Below are positions 1 to 8,394 of a DNA stretch of 64,000 nucleotides, piece after piece (position 1 is the stretch's first letter; every line of letters starts with the position of its first letter). The position numbers and the translations under genes are program-made. Source of the stretch: Corynebacterium humireducens NBRC 106098 = DSM 45392 (lineage in GTDB: Bacteria > Actinomycetota > Actinomycetes > Mycobacteriales > Mycobacteriaceae). The notes beneath the pieces were generated by a model. It was not told the origin of the DNA. It did not search any database and saw only the letters and a program-made list of their open reading frames with translations. The stretch is taken from positions 2,480,001-2,544,000 of the forward strand of contig NZ_CP005286.1 of assembly GCF_000819445.1 (NCBI RefSeq). The letters are read 5' to 3'.

Positions 1-532
1 TCGGACCCCGCTGACCCTGGTACTTCGACCCCAGGGAGCCTGTGCCGTAGGGCACCTCCGCCGGGGAACTCATCCGGAACAGCGCCAGCTGTCCGACCTT
101 CATGCCGGGCCACAAGGTCATCGGCAGGTTCGCGACGTTCGACAGCTCCAGCGTGATGTACCCCGAGAAACCCGGGTCGATGAAGCCCGCGGTCGAGTGC
201 GCCAGCAGCCCCAGGCGTCCCAGCGAGGACTTGCCCTCGAGGCGACCGGCGAGGTTCGGCGGGAGCGTGAACTTCTCCAGCGTGGAGGCCAGCACGAACT
301 CCCCCGGGTGCAGCACGAACGCCTCCCCCTCCTCCACCTCGACGAGGCTGGTCAGGTCATCCTGCTGCAGCTTCGGGTCGATGTGCGTGTACTTCGAGTT
401 GTTGAACACCCGGAAGAACCGGTCCATGCGGACGTCCACGCTCGACGGCTGGATGTTCGCCGGTTCGAAGGGCTCGATCCCGAGGTCACCGGAGTTGATG
501 GCGGAACGGATGTCACGATCTGAGAGAAGCAC
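1..532 (-). CDS. dcd: dCTP deaminase, 3' end cut by the window edge
   Basis: Deaminates dCTP to dUTP (or on to dUMP in the bifunctional actinobacterial form) for dTTP synthesis in the cytosol. Reading from a GTG at 532, the protein begins V-L-L-S-D-R-D-I and continues through the family signatures I-Q-P-S-S-V-D-V-R, the H-P-G-E-F-V-L core, [13 protein letters not shown] and the [11 protein letters not shown] active-site stretch. About 177 codons are present and the family is usually near 189 residues, so only the last dozen are missing. The frame is open to position 1. It is divergent from the secreted-protein gene at 672. The assignment is secure from these motifs; mono- versus bifunctionality cannot be told. 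Confidence 0.93.
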   Translation of the reverse strand, partial: MLLSDRDIRSAINSGDLGIEPFEPANIQPSSVDVRMDRFFRVFNNSKYTHIDPKLQQDDLTSLVEVEEGEAFVLHPGEFVLASTLEKFTLPPNLAGRLEGKSSLGRLGLLAHSTAGFIDPGFSGYITLELSNVANLPMTLWPGMKVGQLALFRMSSPAEVPYGTGSLGSKYQGQRGP

Positions 533-594
533 GGTCCTGAGTGTACGTGACGACGCCCCTCCGCTGGCCCACTCGATCACATGTACTAGTTAGC

Positions 595-627
595 GGACAT
601 TGATGTCCTGGGGGCCCGTTAATGTCC
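595..627. promoter_or_regulatory. inverted repeat plus third half-site, possible operator
   Basis: GGACAT-TG-ATGTCC (595-608) is a perfect 6-bp inverted repeat. A third copy of ATGTCC lies 19 bp downstream at 622-627, inside TTAATGTCC; the first is inside TTGATGTCC. The array sits between the divergent dcd and secreted-protein starts, so it could act on either gene. No regulator can be named. Confidence 0.35.
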
Positions 628-671
628 GGGCTGTTCCACCAGTTCCTGTCTCTCGAACCGAAAGGTCCATC

Positions 672-1118
672 ATGACCCGTTTCACCCGCGCCCTCACCGC
701 CTCCGCCCTCGCGCTCACGATGGTGCTCGCCCCGACCGGCGTCGCCCACGCGCAGTCCAGCTTCGGCATGTCCTCGGCGGCCACCCAGAACTCCACCGAG
801 CAGCGCCTGCGTGCCGCCGCCGAGGGAGCGATGTCCCGCTCCGGCCACCGCATCAACGAGTCCGCGGCCCGCCAGGCGCGGACCATCCTGAAGCGTGCCC
901 TCTCCGGGGACTTCATCTACTTCAACGGCCAGGCCACCTACTTCGCCCCCGACTTCAGCGGCGGCGCCGTCATCTACCGGATCCCCAACTCCGACGTCGA
1001 GCGCGTCATCAGCGAGCTCGAGACCGGCTCGGCGGACTTCTCGTTCTCCGCACCGAAGGGCTTCGCCGCGGGTTCCGACGACACCCACCACTACCTGGTG
1101 GAGTACACGCTCCTCTAG
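672..1118 (+). CDS. small secreted protein of unknown function
   Basis: A 148-residue protein with a clear Sec signal peptide: a basic start (M-T-R-F-T-R), a hydrophobic stretch of about 17 residues and a cleavage site after A-H-A near residue 28. The ATG at 672 was chosen over upstream in-frame codons because GAAAGG lies 7 bases before it and the signal peptide begins there. The mature part is about 120 residues, rich in Ala, Ser and Arg, with no cysteines and no membrane segment. I do not recognise a domain. It is a single-gene unit followed by tRNA-Gly, with repeated ATGTCC half-sites upstream. It is probably exported to the envelope or medium; the role is unknown. Confidence 0.75.
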   Translation: MTRFTRALTASALALTMVLAPTGVAHAQSSFGMSSAATQNSTEQRLRAAAEGAMSRSGHRINESAARQARTILKRALSGDFIYFNGQATYFAPDFSGGAVIYRIPNSDVERVISELETGSADFSFSAPKGFAAGSDDTHHYLVEYTLL

Positions 1119-1184
1119 ACCAGGCGTTTCCTGACCGACCCCACGCCAGTGCTACACTTGTCCGGTAGCTCGTCATGAGCGACT

Positions 1185-1255
1185 GCCGGCGTAGTTTAAT
1201 GGTAGAACTGCAGCTTCCCAAGCTGCTGGCGCGGGTTCGATTCCCGTCGCCGGCT
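1185..1255 (+). tRNA. tRNA-Gly (anticodon CCC)
   Basis: A full cloverleaf folds: acceptor GCCGGCG with CGCCGGC, a D arm containing TGG, an anticodon stem GCAGC/GCTGC around the loop TTCCCAA (anticodon CCC, reading GGG), and a T arm with GGTTCGATTCC. The discriminator base is T and CCA is not encoded. A TACACT -10 box lies at 1153-1158, and a strong terminator follows at 1269. Confidence 0.95.
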
Positions 1256-1268
1256 CGGTCTGGAAACA

Positions 1269-1304
1269 GCCCCCCACCTGGATTTTCAGGTGGGGGGCGT
1301 TTTT
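1269..1304 (+). terminator. rho-independent terminator of tRNA-Gly
   Basis: A perfect 12-bp stem, GCCCCCCACCTG (1269-1280) with CAGGTGGGGGGC (1287-1298), has a 6-nt loop GATTTT and is followed at once by GTTTTT. Confidence 0.93.
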
Positions 1305-1315
1305 CCGTCTCAGGG

Positions 1316-1384
1316 TCGGGGTAGCAGGACATGGAGTGCGGGAAGTAGGCCGTCCTGGCGCAGGTCCGATTCCTGTCGCCGGCA
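1316..1384 (+). pseudogene. decayed tRNA-like sequence, probable tRNA-Gly remnant
   Basis: The T arm and acceptor end (GGCGCAGGTCCGATTCCTGT followed by CGCCGGCA) closely match the 3' half of the tRNA-Gly at 1185, and a 5' GTCGGGG can pair with CGCCGGC at six of seven positions. The D arm is recognisable only as GCA...TGC around a TGG, and no good 7-nt anticodon loop forms. It therefore looks like a dead or degenerate tandem copy. The alternative is an attachment-site remnant, since tRNA 3' ends are common integration targets. The rest of 1385-1564 shows no gene or clear signal. Confidence 0.5.
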
Positions 1385-1564
1385 TCATTGCTTTCCGGGG
1401 CCCCTGTGCTCACCTACCGCAGGAGGCTCTCCGCCACGAGCGCGGAGGCCCGCACGGACCCCGCCGACCTCGCCGCGTGCCCCGCAGTCTACTGCCGGGC
1501 GACGAAGTCGGTGAGGTGCAGCTCGTTGGTGGGGGTCACCGGCGCCCGCTCCCGCACGGGTTCA

Positions 1565-3265
1565 TCAGACACACCGGACGATCGGCTGCGGATCGTACCT
1601 GGTGGTGATGGTCTCCCGGGAGATCTCGTTGCCGGAGAGGTCCCGGATGATGCGGGTGTCGGAGGTGGTGAAGCCGGGGATGCCGCCCGAGGGGATGCAG
1701 TCGGAGCCGGAGACGGTCTGCTGGCGGGGCTGCGTCGGGGCCCAGCGGCCGCCGTTGACGGATTCGACGGTGACGGTCTTCACGCCGGTGAGTCGGACGG
1801 TGACGTCGCCGCCGCCGACGGCGGTCTCGATGCGCACCGGGTACTGCGAGTTGTTGCGGAACTGCAGGTCGATGGCGCCCTCGAAGACGGTGGCCTCGCG
1901 TCCCGCGGGGTAGCGGGAGATGTAGTAGCTGTGCGGGGTGTGGGCGACGTCCTCCATGCCGGCGAAGTAGGCGGCGTTGTAGAGGGTGGTGGCGAACTGG
2001 CTGATGCCGCCGCCGACGGCCTCGCCGGCGCGGCCGTTGATGATGATGCCGGACTCGACGTAGCCCTGGGCTGCGCCGCGGGGGCCGGTGTAGCCGTTGA
2101 GAGAGAAGGTGTCGCCGGGGGCGACGATCGCGCCGTGGACCACGCTGGCCACCTGCGCGATGTTGACGCCGGAGGCCGCGGAGTAGCCGGAGGTGGTGAA
2201 CTCGCCGACGACCTGGTCGAAGGTGGCCACCTCGGCCATCTCGGTGGTGAAGGTGGCGGGCTCGTCCTCGTAGACGGCGTCCCACTCGCGGTCCGCGGCG
2301 TCGGCGGACAGGAGACGCTTCTCGACGCCCTCGAGCGTCGTCTCCCAGTCGAGCTTCACGCCGTCGACGCTGGGGGTGATCTGGCGGGAGCCACCGGAGA
2401 AGTTGATCTGTGCGTTCTGCTTCTTCGCCTCGGTGTCGGCGAGGGTCTCGTTGAGGATCGCCTGCGCGGCCTCGAGGTCGAGCTCGGTGCGCAGGGCGCG
2501 TCCCTCGGGGACGAAGGTGACCACCTCGCCCATGCGGGCGGGTTCGATGACGCCGTCGATGTCGTCGCGTCCGTGGAGGGTGAGCGGGCCGGACACCGCG
2601 GCGGCGGCGTCGCCCTCGGCGGCGGCCTGCACGGCATCCCTGCCGATGGCGGGCGGGGTGATGTCGGCGTCAACCTCGACGCCGCTGGGGTCGAGCCAGT
2701 CGGTGGTCACGCGTTCCCGCAGCTGGGCGGGGTCGATCTCCTGGCCGTTGACGGGGTCGGTGACGTCCACGCGGCCGTCGGCAAGCGTGACCACGCCGTC
2801 GGCCGGCTCGGCGGTGAGGTCCGCGTGCAGTCGTTCCAGCTCGGGGGCGAGGGCGGCGTCGTCGACCAGGGAGACGATCTCGGCCTCGCGGCCGGACCCG
2901 AGGATCCCCTCCAGGCGGGGGAAGGGGTTGAGCGGTTCGGTGCCAATCTGGGCGACCGTGTCCGCGAAGTCGATGCTCAGTCCGGCGGAGGCCGGGATGA
3001 ACTCGGTCTCCCGGTCGCCGGCCTCCACGCGGACCGGCTGGTTGACCGTGTCGCCGAGCTCGCGTTCCAGGGCAGCCTGAGCCTCGGCGGGGCTCATCCC
3101 GCCGATGTCGACGCCGCCGACGGTCGTGCCGCGCGGCACGTCACCCTTAGTCAGGGCGTAGTCGACGCCGTAGACGATTCCGAGGAGCGCGAAGAGTCCC
3201 ACGACCACCCCGAGGGCGATCCTGAGTCCATTTCCACCCTTGTCCTGGCTGTTTGACTGACTCAC
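1565..3265 (-). CDS. VanW-family membrane-anchored protein
   Basis: A 566-residue protein with a short cytoplasmic start (M-S-Q-S-N-S-Q), one membrane anchor at about residues 14-35 (A-L-G-V-V-V-G-L-F-A-L) and a long extracytoplasmic part. That part has repeated putative peptidoglycan-binding modules (residues ~40-330, with G-G-V-D-I-G-G-M-S-P at 49-58) and a C-terminal VanW domain (~350-530) containing the F-S-L-N-G-Y-T-G-P-R and G-G-G-I-S-Q-F-A-T-T-L-Y-N-A-A-Y-F-A-G motifs. VanW proteins are thought to act in the cell wall but have no agreed enzymatic role. It lies next to the lpqI-like gene on the same strand, 62 bp away, and may share an envelope function. The family call is firm; the function is not. 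Confidence 0.85.
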   Translation of the reverse strand: MSQSNSQDKGGNGLRIALGVVVGLFALLGIVYGVDYALTKGDVPRGTTVGGVDIGGMSPAEAQAALERELGDTVNQPVRVEAGDRETEFIPASAGLSIDFADTVAQIGTEPLNPFPRLEGILGSGREAEIVSLVDDAALAPELERLHADLTAEPADGVVTLADGRVDVTDPVNGQEIDPAQLRERVTTDWLDPSGVEVDADITPPAIGRDAVQAAAEGDAAAAVSGPLTLHGRDDIDGVIEPARMGEVVTFVPEGRALRTELDLEAAQAILNETLADTEAKKQNAQINFSGGSRQITPSVDGVKLDWETTLEGVEKRLLSADAADREWDAVYEDEPATFTTEMAEVATFDQVVGEFTTSGYSAASGVNIAQVASVVHGAIVAPGDTFSLNGYTGPRGAAQGYVESGIIINGRAGEAVGGGISQFATTLYNAAYFAGMEDVAHTPHSYYISRYPAGREATVFEGAIDLQFRNNSQYPVRIETAVGGGDVTVRLTGVKTVTVESVNGGRWAPTQPRQQTVSGSDCIPSGGIPGFTTSDTRIIRDLSGNEISRETITTRYDPQPIVRCV

Positions 3266-3327
3266 AAGTCACACATTAGTGGCCGGGGTCATCTTTGCCT
3301 ACTTTCGGCGGCCTACCGACCGGTCAT

Positions 3328-4533
3328 TCACGCACCGGTGCGCAGGAGCTGAAGCTGGACGCGGTAGGCGGCCTCGTCGAGACGCTCCGTGGGGATCTCC
3401 CCGCGCGTGACGGCCTCGTCGAGGGCGTCGATGGCCGCGACCAGGGCCCCGCCGGAGGAGAAGAGCGGCTGGTCGACGCCCGCCCGGACCGCCGCGACCA
3501 CGGCCTGCGGGAGCGTGTGGCTGTCGGTGATCGCGCGCATGCCGGTGAGGTCGTCGGTGTAGGTCAACCCGTCGAAGGGCCGCCCGCCCGGGTAGTCGCC
3601 GCTGCGCAGCAGCCGGTAGACCGCCGGATCGAGGCTCGAGGGCGTGCGCCCGTCGCCGAGGCCGGGGACGACCATGTGCCCGACCATCACCGCGCCGTCG
3701 ACCTGCGGCAGGGCCGTCGCGTAGGGAGGCAGGTCATGCGCCAGCACCTGCTCCAGCGGCGGGGTGACCGCCAGCTGGTGGTGGGTGTCGCCGCTGGCCT
3801 GGCCGTGGCCGGGGAAGTGCTTGAACACGGGGGTGATGCGGGCGGCGGCCAGGCCCCGCGCGAACGCCGCCCCGTACTCGCCGGCCTGCACCGGGTCGGT
3901 GGAGAAGGAACGGTCGCCGACGACCTCCAGGCCGTGCGCGTCGACGTCGAGCACCGGCGCGAAGTCGACAGTCACGCCGTGCCAGCGCAGGACGTTGCCC
4001 AGGTCGGTGGCGTACCTCTCCACCTCCTGCGGGGTCATCTGCGTGGCCATCTGCCGCGGCGAGAGCCAGGAGCCGATGACGTGCTCGTGCCGCTGGACGC
4101 GTCCGCCCTCGTAGTCGATGGACACGGAGAAGGGCCGGCCGACGGCCTCCCGCAGGGCCACGATGTTGCGGCCCGGCGTGGTCAGCAGTTCGGGGTTCGC
4201 CCAGCTGGTGATGAAGATGCCGCCGACGCCCTGCTGCAGCTTCCACAGCGCGTCGTCGTAGTTGTCCACGCCGACGACCATGAGCGACGCGGCCTTCGCA
4301 CGCTGCTCCTCCGGCACGCGGTCACGCGCGACGTCCTCCGGGGTGGGCGCGACGCTTGTCGACGTCCCCGAGCTCGTCCCCGTGCTCGTCGCCGGGGAGG
4401 AAGCTGCGGTGGTCGCCGAAGCACTCCCGGCGGGGACCGGGTCCGGCGTCGTCCCGGTGCAGCCGACGAGCCCCAGGGACAGGAGTCCGGCGAGCAGGCC
4501 GGCAGACGTGTACATATAACGGAGGGACCTCAC
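3328..4533 (-). CDS. lpqI: LpqI/NagZ-like beta-N-acetylhexosaminidase lipoprotein (GH3)
   Basis: A glycoside hydrolase family 3 enzyme expected to remove N-acetylglucosamine from muropeptides outside the membrane. From a GTG at 4533 it has a lipoprotein signal ending in the lipobox L-V-G-C25, a Ser/Thr-rich linker (~26-65) and a GH3 TIM barrel (~70-400) with D-Y-E-G-G-R-V-Q-R and the NagZ catalytic-loop motif K238-H-F-P-G-H-G-x5-D-T-H. Total length is 401 residues. GTG at 4542 or ATG at 4515 are possible starts; 4533 has AGGG 8 bases upstream. The order lpqI, DUF2613, aftD matches the Rv0237-Rv0236A-Rv0236c neighbourhood of M. tuberculosis, which supports the ortholog call. Confidence 0.9.
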   Translation of the reverse strand: MRSLRYMYTSAGLLAGLLSLGLVGCTGTTPDPVPAGSASATTAASSPATSTGTSSGTSTSVAPTPEDVARDRVPEEQRAKAASLMVVGVDNYDDALWKLQQGVGGIFITSWANPELLTTPGRNIVALREAVGRPFSVSIDYEGGRVQRHEHVIGSWLSPRQMATQMTPQEVERYATDLGNVLRWHGVTVDFAPVLDVDAHGLEVVGDRSFSTDPVQAGEYGAAFARGLAAARITPVFKHFPGHGQASGDTHHQLAVTPPLEQVLAHDLPPYATALPQVDGAVMVGHMVVPGLGDGRTPSSLDPAVYRLLRSGDYPGGRPFDGLTYTDDLTGMRAITDSHTLPQAVVAAVRAGVDQPLFSSGGALVAAIDALDEAVTRGEIPTERLDEAAYRVQLQLLRTGA

Positions 4534-4618
4534 GAGACGCACCCTAACAGGGTGCCCGCGGCGTCGATAGACTGACATACCGGACCACCCGCCCCAGACC
4601 CCAGGAACGTGATCCACC

Positions 4619-5095
4619 GTGTCGCAGCCTTCCACCATGCTCATCGCCTTCGACGGGTCCCGTGAGGCCCGGCGCGCCCTCACCCACGCGGCGCGTCTGC
4701 TGGCCATCCGGGAGGTGGAGATCCTCACGGCCTGGGAGCCGGTGCACCGCACGGCGGCCCGCGCGGTGGGCATGTCCGGCCACCACCAGGCGGAGTGGGT
4801 GACCGACGCCGAGCAGGACGACCCCGCCTACCTGCAGGCCCAGGACACCTGCCACGAGGGTGTGGCGCTCGCCCAGTCCCTGGGGCTGACGGCGCGGGCG
4901 CACCTGGTGGAGGCGTCCACCACGGTGTGGTCGGCGATCTGCGAGGCCGCCGAGGAGCTCGGTCCGGACGTCATCGTCACCGGTTCGCGGGGGGTGAGCG
5001 GGTGGCGGTCGCTGTGGCAGTCGTCCACGTCGGAGGGCGTGCTGCACCATGCGGGGATTCCCGTCCTCGTTGTTCCGCCGGAGTCCGGGGAGTAG
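4619..5095 (+). CDS. universal stress protein (UspA family)
   Basis: A single-domain Usp of 158 residues beginning at a GTG. It has the N-terminal M-L-I-A-F-D-G-S-R-E-A strand and loop, and near the C terminus V-T-G-S-R-G-V-S-G-W-R-S-L followed by S-T-S-E-G-V-L-H-H-A-G-I-P-V-L-V-V-P. That order corresponds to the ATP-binding G-2x-G-9x-G(S/T) signature of the family. It is cytoplasmic and stress-related by family; the precise role is unknown. It is divergent from lpqI and followed 11 bp later by the DUF2613 gene. The 85-bp gap before it contains a TAGACT-like -10 candidate. Confidence 0.9.
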   Translation: MSQPSTMLIAFDGSREARRALTHAARLLAIREVEILTAWEPVHRTAARAVGMSGHHQAEWVTDAEQDDPAYLQAQDTCHEGVALAQSLGLTARAHLVEASTTVWSAICEAAEELGPDVIVTGSRGVSGWRSLWQSSTSEGVLHHAGIPVLVVPPESGE

Positions 5096-5106
5096 GATGA
5101 TCACCC

Positions 5107-5304
5107 ATGTCCTACTCTTCCGGATCCGTTGACCGCCGCTCGGTGAGCTCGGTGATCGCCAGTGCGGTCGTCGGCGTCGCCCTCGGCGTGGTCTCGGTGA
5201 TCGGTGTCGCCTCCTTCTCGGGGCAGGACACCGTCCCGCAGGGCAACGCCGTGCCCGCCGACGAGGCCCTGCTCGGTGGCCCGGAGTACGGCACCCGCGG
5301 CTAG
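5107..5304 (+). CDS. DUF2613 small membrane protein
   Basis: A 65-residue protein with one hydrophobic segment (residues ~15-38, A-S-A-V-V-G-V-A-L-G-V-V) and a short polar tail ending E-Y-G-T-R-G. This matches the small DUF2613 proteins that sit immediately before aftD in Corynebacteriales (Rv0236A in M. tuberculosis). A TAGGAT -10 box at 5093-5098 lies 8 bases before the ATG, so the transcript is probably leaderless. The aftD start is 6 bp downstream, so the two are likely co-transcribed. The function is unknown; partnership with AftD is an inference from conserved linkage. Confidence 0.8.
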   Translation: MSYSSGSVDRRSVSSVIASAVVGVALGVVSVIGVASFSGQDTVPQGNAVPADEALLGGPEYGTRG

Positions 5305-5310
5305 CCGCCC

Positions 5311-8300
5311 ATGCACCTCCTCGGCTGGGTCGTCCTCGGACTGGTCAGCCTCCTGCAGGCACCCGGCCGGGTCGCCGTCGACACCAAGCACGACCTCACG
5401 GCCGACCCCGCCGGTTTCCTCGCCCAGGCCACGCACGCGTGGACGGACACGTTCCCGCTGGGCCAGCTGCAGAACCAGGCCTACGGGTACCTCTTTCCCC
5501 ACGGGGCGTTCTTCCTGCTCACGGAGCCGTTGCCCGACTGGCTGGCCCAGCGCCTGTGGTGGTGGCTGGTCCTGGGCGTGGGCTACTCCGGGTTCCTGCT
5601 GCTCCTGCGCCGCACGAACACCGGCACGCCGCCGTTCCGGGTGCTGGCCGCGTTCCTCTTCGCGCTCTCCCCGCGCACGCTGACCACGCTCACCGCGATC
5701 TCCTCGGAGACGTGGCCGGTCATGCTCGCGCCGTGGGTGATCCTGCCCTTCCTCGGCCGTCTCGGCCTGCGCGCGGTCGCCGCGGCGGTCATCCCGGTGG
5801 CGCTCATGGGGGCGGTCAACGCCACCGCCACGCTGGCCGCCTGCCTGCCCGCGGGTCTGGTGCTGGTGTGGCGGCTGCTGCGGCGTGACACCCACGCGCT
5901 GCCCACCCTCCTCGGCTGGCTCGCCGGCTGCGCCGCCGTCAGCCTCTGGTGGCTGGGGCCGCTGTTCATCCTGGGCCGCTACGCGCCGCCGTTCACCGAC
6001 TACATCGAGTCGGGTTTCGTCACCACCCGCTGGCTCAACCTCATCGAGATCCTCCGCGGCACGACGAGCTGGGCGCCCTTCGTCGACACCGAGCGGGAGG
6101 CCGGGTTCCTGCTGGTCAGCTCCCCGACCTTCGTGCTGCTCACCACCGCCGTGGCGGCGCTCGGCCTGTGGGGTCTCACCCTGCGCAGCACCCCGCACCG
6201 CGGCCTGTGGGTCGGCATGCTGCTCGTGGGCGTCACCGTCCTCGGCGCGGCGCACGGCCCGCTCGGCCCCCAGTGGCTCGCGCTTCTCGACGGCCCCCTC
6301 GCCCCCTTCCGCAACCTCCACAAGTTCGACCCCCTGGTGCGCATCCCCCTGCTCATCGGCGTGGCTGGGCTGGGCACGCGGCTGCCGGTGCCGCGGACGC
6401 TGCACCCGGGGCGTCGGGAAGCGGCGGCCGTGCTGGTCCTCGTCGTGGGCGTCGCCGCCCTGGCCCCCGCCTGGTCGGGCCGGCTGCTGCCGCGTGGCAC
6501 GTGGGAACACGTGCCCGGCTACTGGCAGGAGGCCGCGAACCTGCTCAACCGCGAGGCCGCGGGCACGCGCACGCTCATCGTCCCGGAGACGTCGTTCGCG
6601 CGGCAGACCTGGGGCTGGACCCGTGACGAACCCGCGCAGCCGCTTCTCGACGTCCCCTGGGCCGTCCGCGACGCCGTCCCCCTCGTCCCGCCCGAGGCGA
6701 TCCGCGGGCTCGACGGGGTGATGGCCGTGCTCCACCACGACCCGGTCGCCGGCGCGGAGTCGCTGCGCCGCCTCGGCATCGGCGCCCTGCTCAACCGGAA
6801 GGACCTCGACGGCGCCGAGGAGGACGGGGGGCTGAACCTGCGGCCCCTCGCGCAGGCCACCGGCACCACGCTGCACCGCTTCGGCGGGGTCGAGGTGCTC
6901 ATCCTCGACCCGCACGCCGACTGGACCCTCACCGAGCAGCAGCCGGTCCGGGTGGCCGGGGGCGGCGAGGTGCTCGCCGTGCTCGACATGCTCCACGGTC
7001 CCGGCCCCCGGGTGCTCGTCGACGGGGACGCGGAGATCGTCACCGACACCCCGGTGCTGGCGGTACGCAACTACGGCACGCTCGCGGGCGCGGTCTCCGC
7101 TCCCCTGGCCGGCCTCAGTGAGGGCGCGGACGTGCGCAACGCCGTCCCCGACTACCCCTCCGCCGGTCCCCGCACCCGCGTGGCGGAGCACGGCGGGCAG
7201 GTCACGGCCAGTTCCTCCGCCTCCGACGCCACCAGTTTCGGCGGGGCGGACCCGGCGCGCTCGCCCACGGCGGCCGTCGACGGCCACCCCGACACCGCCT
7301 GGTGGCCGAGCCCGGGCCCCGCGGAGGGGCAGTGGCTGGAGCTCACCCCGGAGCAGGTGATGCAGGACCCCGAGGTCACCCTCCACGCCACCGGGGAGAC
7401 GGTCGTCGACGTCAACGGCACCGAGGTCGACCTCGGCACGGAGCCCGTCACCGTCACCCTCCCCGGCACGCACGAGAGCCTGCGCGTCACGCTGACGGAA
7501 CCGGTCGGCCTGGCGGAGGTGACGGTCGCCGGTCACCCGCTCGGGAGGATCGTCACCGTGCCCGACACGTCCCCGGACGTGCGGCAGTTCCTCTTCCAGC
7601 GGCTCACCACCGACACCGGCACGCTCATCCGTGCGTTCACCGCCCCCCGCCCGCTGACGCTGCTTCTCGACGCCCCCGGGCCCGTCACCCTCGACGACAC
7701 CGAACACGCCCCCGGCGACCTCGTCGAGCTCGCCCCCGGACCCCACACGCTGCGTACCGACGCCGCCTGGGTCACCCTCACCGAGGAGGGCTTCGACCCC
7801 TCCCCCGCCTGGGAACCCACCGGGCCGCGCCTCTCCGCCGCGCCCACCGACCGCCTCCTCGTCACCGGCCGCGCCGCGAACCCGGGCCTGGAGGCCACCC
7901 TCGACGGCGTGCCCCTGGAACCCCGCACCGTCGACGCCGCCACCCAGGCCTTCCTCATCCCGGCGGGCGCGGCCGGCACCGTCACCCTCTCGTTCGCGGC
8001 CGACGGCCTCTACCGGGGGCTGCTCCTCGGCGGCGGGGCGCTCGCCCTGCTCACGGTGCTGGCGGCGGGGGCCGTCCTGGTTTTCACCCGCCGCCGGGAG
8101 GAGCCGCCCCGGGAGGAGGAGGCGTCGCGGAGCCTCGTGCTCCTCGGTGCGGCCACGGCGCTCCTCGTTGCGGGCTGGCCGGGTCTGCTCGCCGCCGCCG
8201 CCACCCTGGTGGTCCGCCGGATCACGGTCATCCCGGCGGGGCTGCTCGCGTTCAGCCTCGTCGGCGTGGCCGGGGCGTGGCTCGCGCGCGGGCCGTGGCC

Positions 8301-8394
8301 GGTGGCCGACTACGCCGGCGACTCCACCGCCCTGGCGCTCCTGCTCGTCGCCGCCCTCACCAGCCTCTTGCCCGGTTCCTCGAGGAAGACGTAG
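5311..8394 (+). CDS. aftD: AftD alpha-(1->3)-arabinofuranosyltransferase
   Basis: A very large (1027 residues) GT-C membrane glycosyltransferase that adds arabinofuranose from decaprenyl-phosphoryl-arabinose to arabinogalactan and lipoarabinomannan on the outer face of the membrane. The N-terminal half (~1-410) is polytopic, with A-V-D-T-K-H-D-L-T near residue 22 and a later F-R-N-L-H-K-F-D-P-L-V-R. The middle (~420-860) is extracytoplasmic and includes an F5/8-type carbohydrate-binding region (around F-G-G-A-D-P-A-R-S-P-T-A-A-V-D-G-H-P-D-T-A-W-W-P). Three or four further helices close the C terminus. Its last 85 bp overlap the convergent tmaT gene. The DUF2613 neighbour and nearby lpqI support the ortholog assignment. 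Confidence 0.9.
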   Translation: MHLLGWVVLGLVSLLQAPGRVAVDTKHDLTADPAGFLAQATHAWTDTFPLGQLQNQAYGYLFPHGAFFLLTEPLPDWLAQRLWWWLVLGVGYSGFLLLLRRTNTGTPPFRVLAAFLFALSPRTLTTLTAISSETWPVMLAPWVILPFLGRLGLRAVAAAVIPVALMGAVNATATLAACLPAGLVLVWRLLRRDTHALPTLLGWLAGCAAVSLWWLGPLFILGRYAPPFTDYIESGFVTTRWLNLIEILRGTTSWAPFVDTEREAGFLLVSSPTFVLLTTAVAALGLWGLTLRSTPHRGLWVGMLLVGVTVLGAAHGPLGPQWLALLDGPLAPFRNLHKFDPLVRIPLLIGVAGLGTRLPVPRTLHPGRREAAAVLVLVVGVAALAPAWSGRLLPRGTWEHVPGYWQEAANLLNREAAGTRTLIVPETSFARQTWGWTRDEPAQPLLDVPWAVRDAVPLVPPEAIRGLDGVMAVLHHDPVAGAESLRRLGIGALLNRKDLDGAEEDGGLNLRPLAQATGTTLHRFGGVEVLILDPHADWTLTEQQPVRVAGGGEVLAVLDMLHGPGPRVLVDGDAEIVTDTPVLAVRNYGTLAGAVSAPLAGLSEGADVRNAVPDYPSAGPRTRVAEHGGQVTASSSASDATSFGGADPARSPTAAVDGHPDTAWWPSPGPAEGQWLELTPEQVMQDPEVTLHATGETVVDVNGTEVDLGTEPVTVTLPGTHESLRVTLTEPVGLAEVTVAGHPLGRIVTVPDTSPDVRQFLFQRLTTDTGTLIRAFTAPRPLTLLLDAPGPVTLDDTEHAPGDLVELAPGPHTLRTDAAWVTLTEEGFDPSPAWEPTGPRLSAAPTDRLLVTGRAANPGLEATLDGVPLEPRTVDAATQAFLIPAGAAGTVTLSFAADGLYRGLLLGGGALALLTVLAAGAVLVFTRRREEPPREEEASRSLVLLGAATALLVAGWPGLLAAAATLVVRRITVIPAGLLAFSLVGVAGAWLARGPWPVADYAGDSTALALLLVAALTSLLPGSSRKT

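Noticed and set aside
1009..1413. A 134-codon minus-strand frame containing G-D-R-N-R-T and G-D-G-N-R-T
   Set aside because: These words are the antisense reading of tRNA T arms, a known artifact; it covers the tRNA, its terminator and the remnant.
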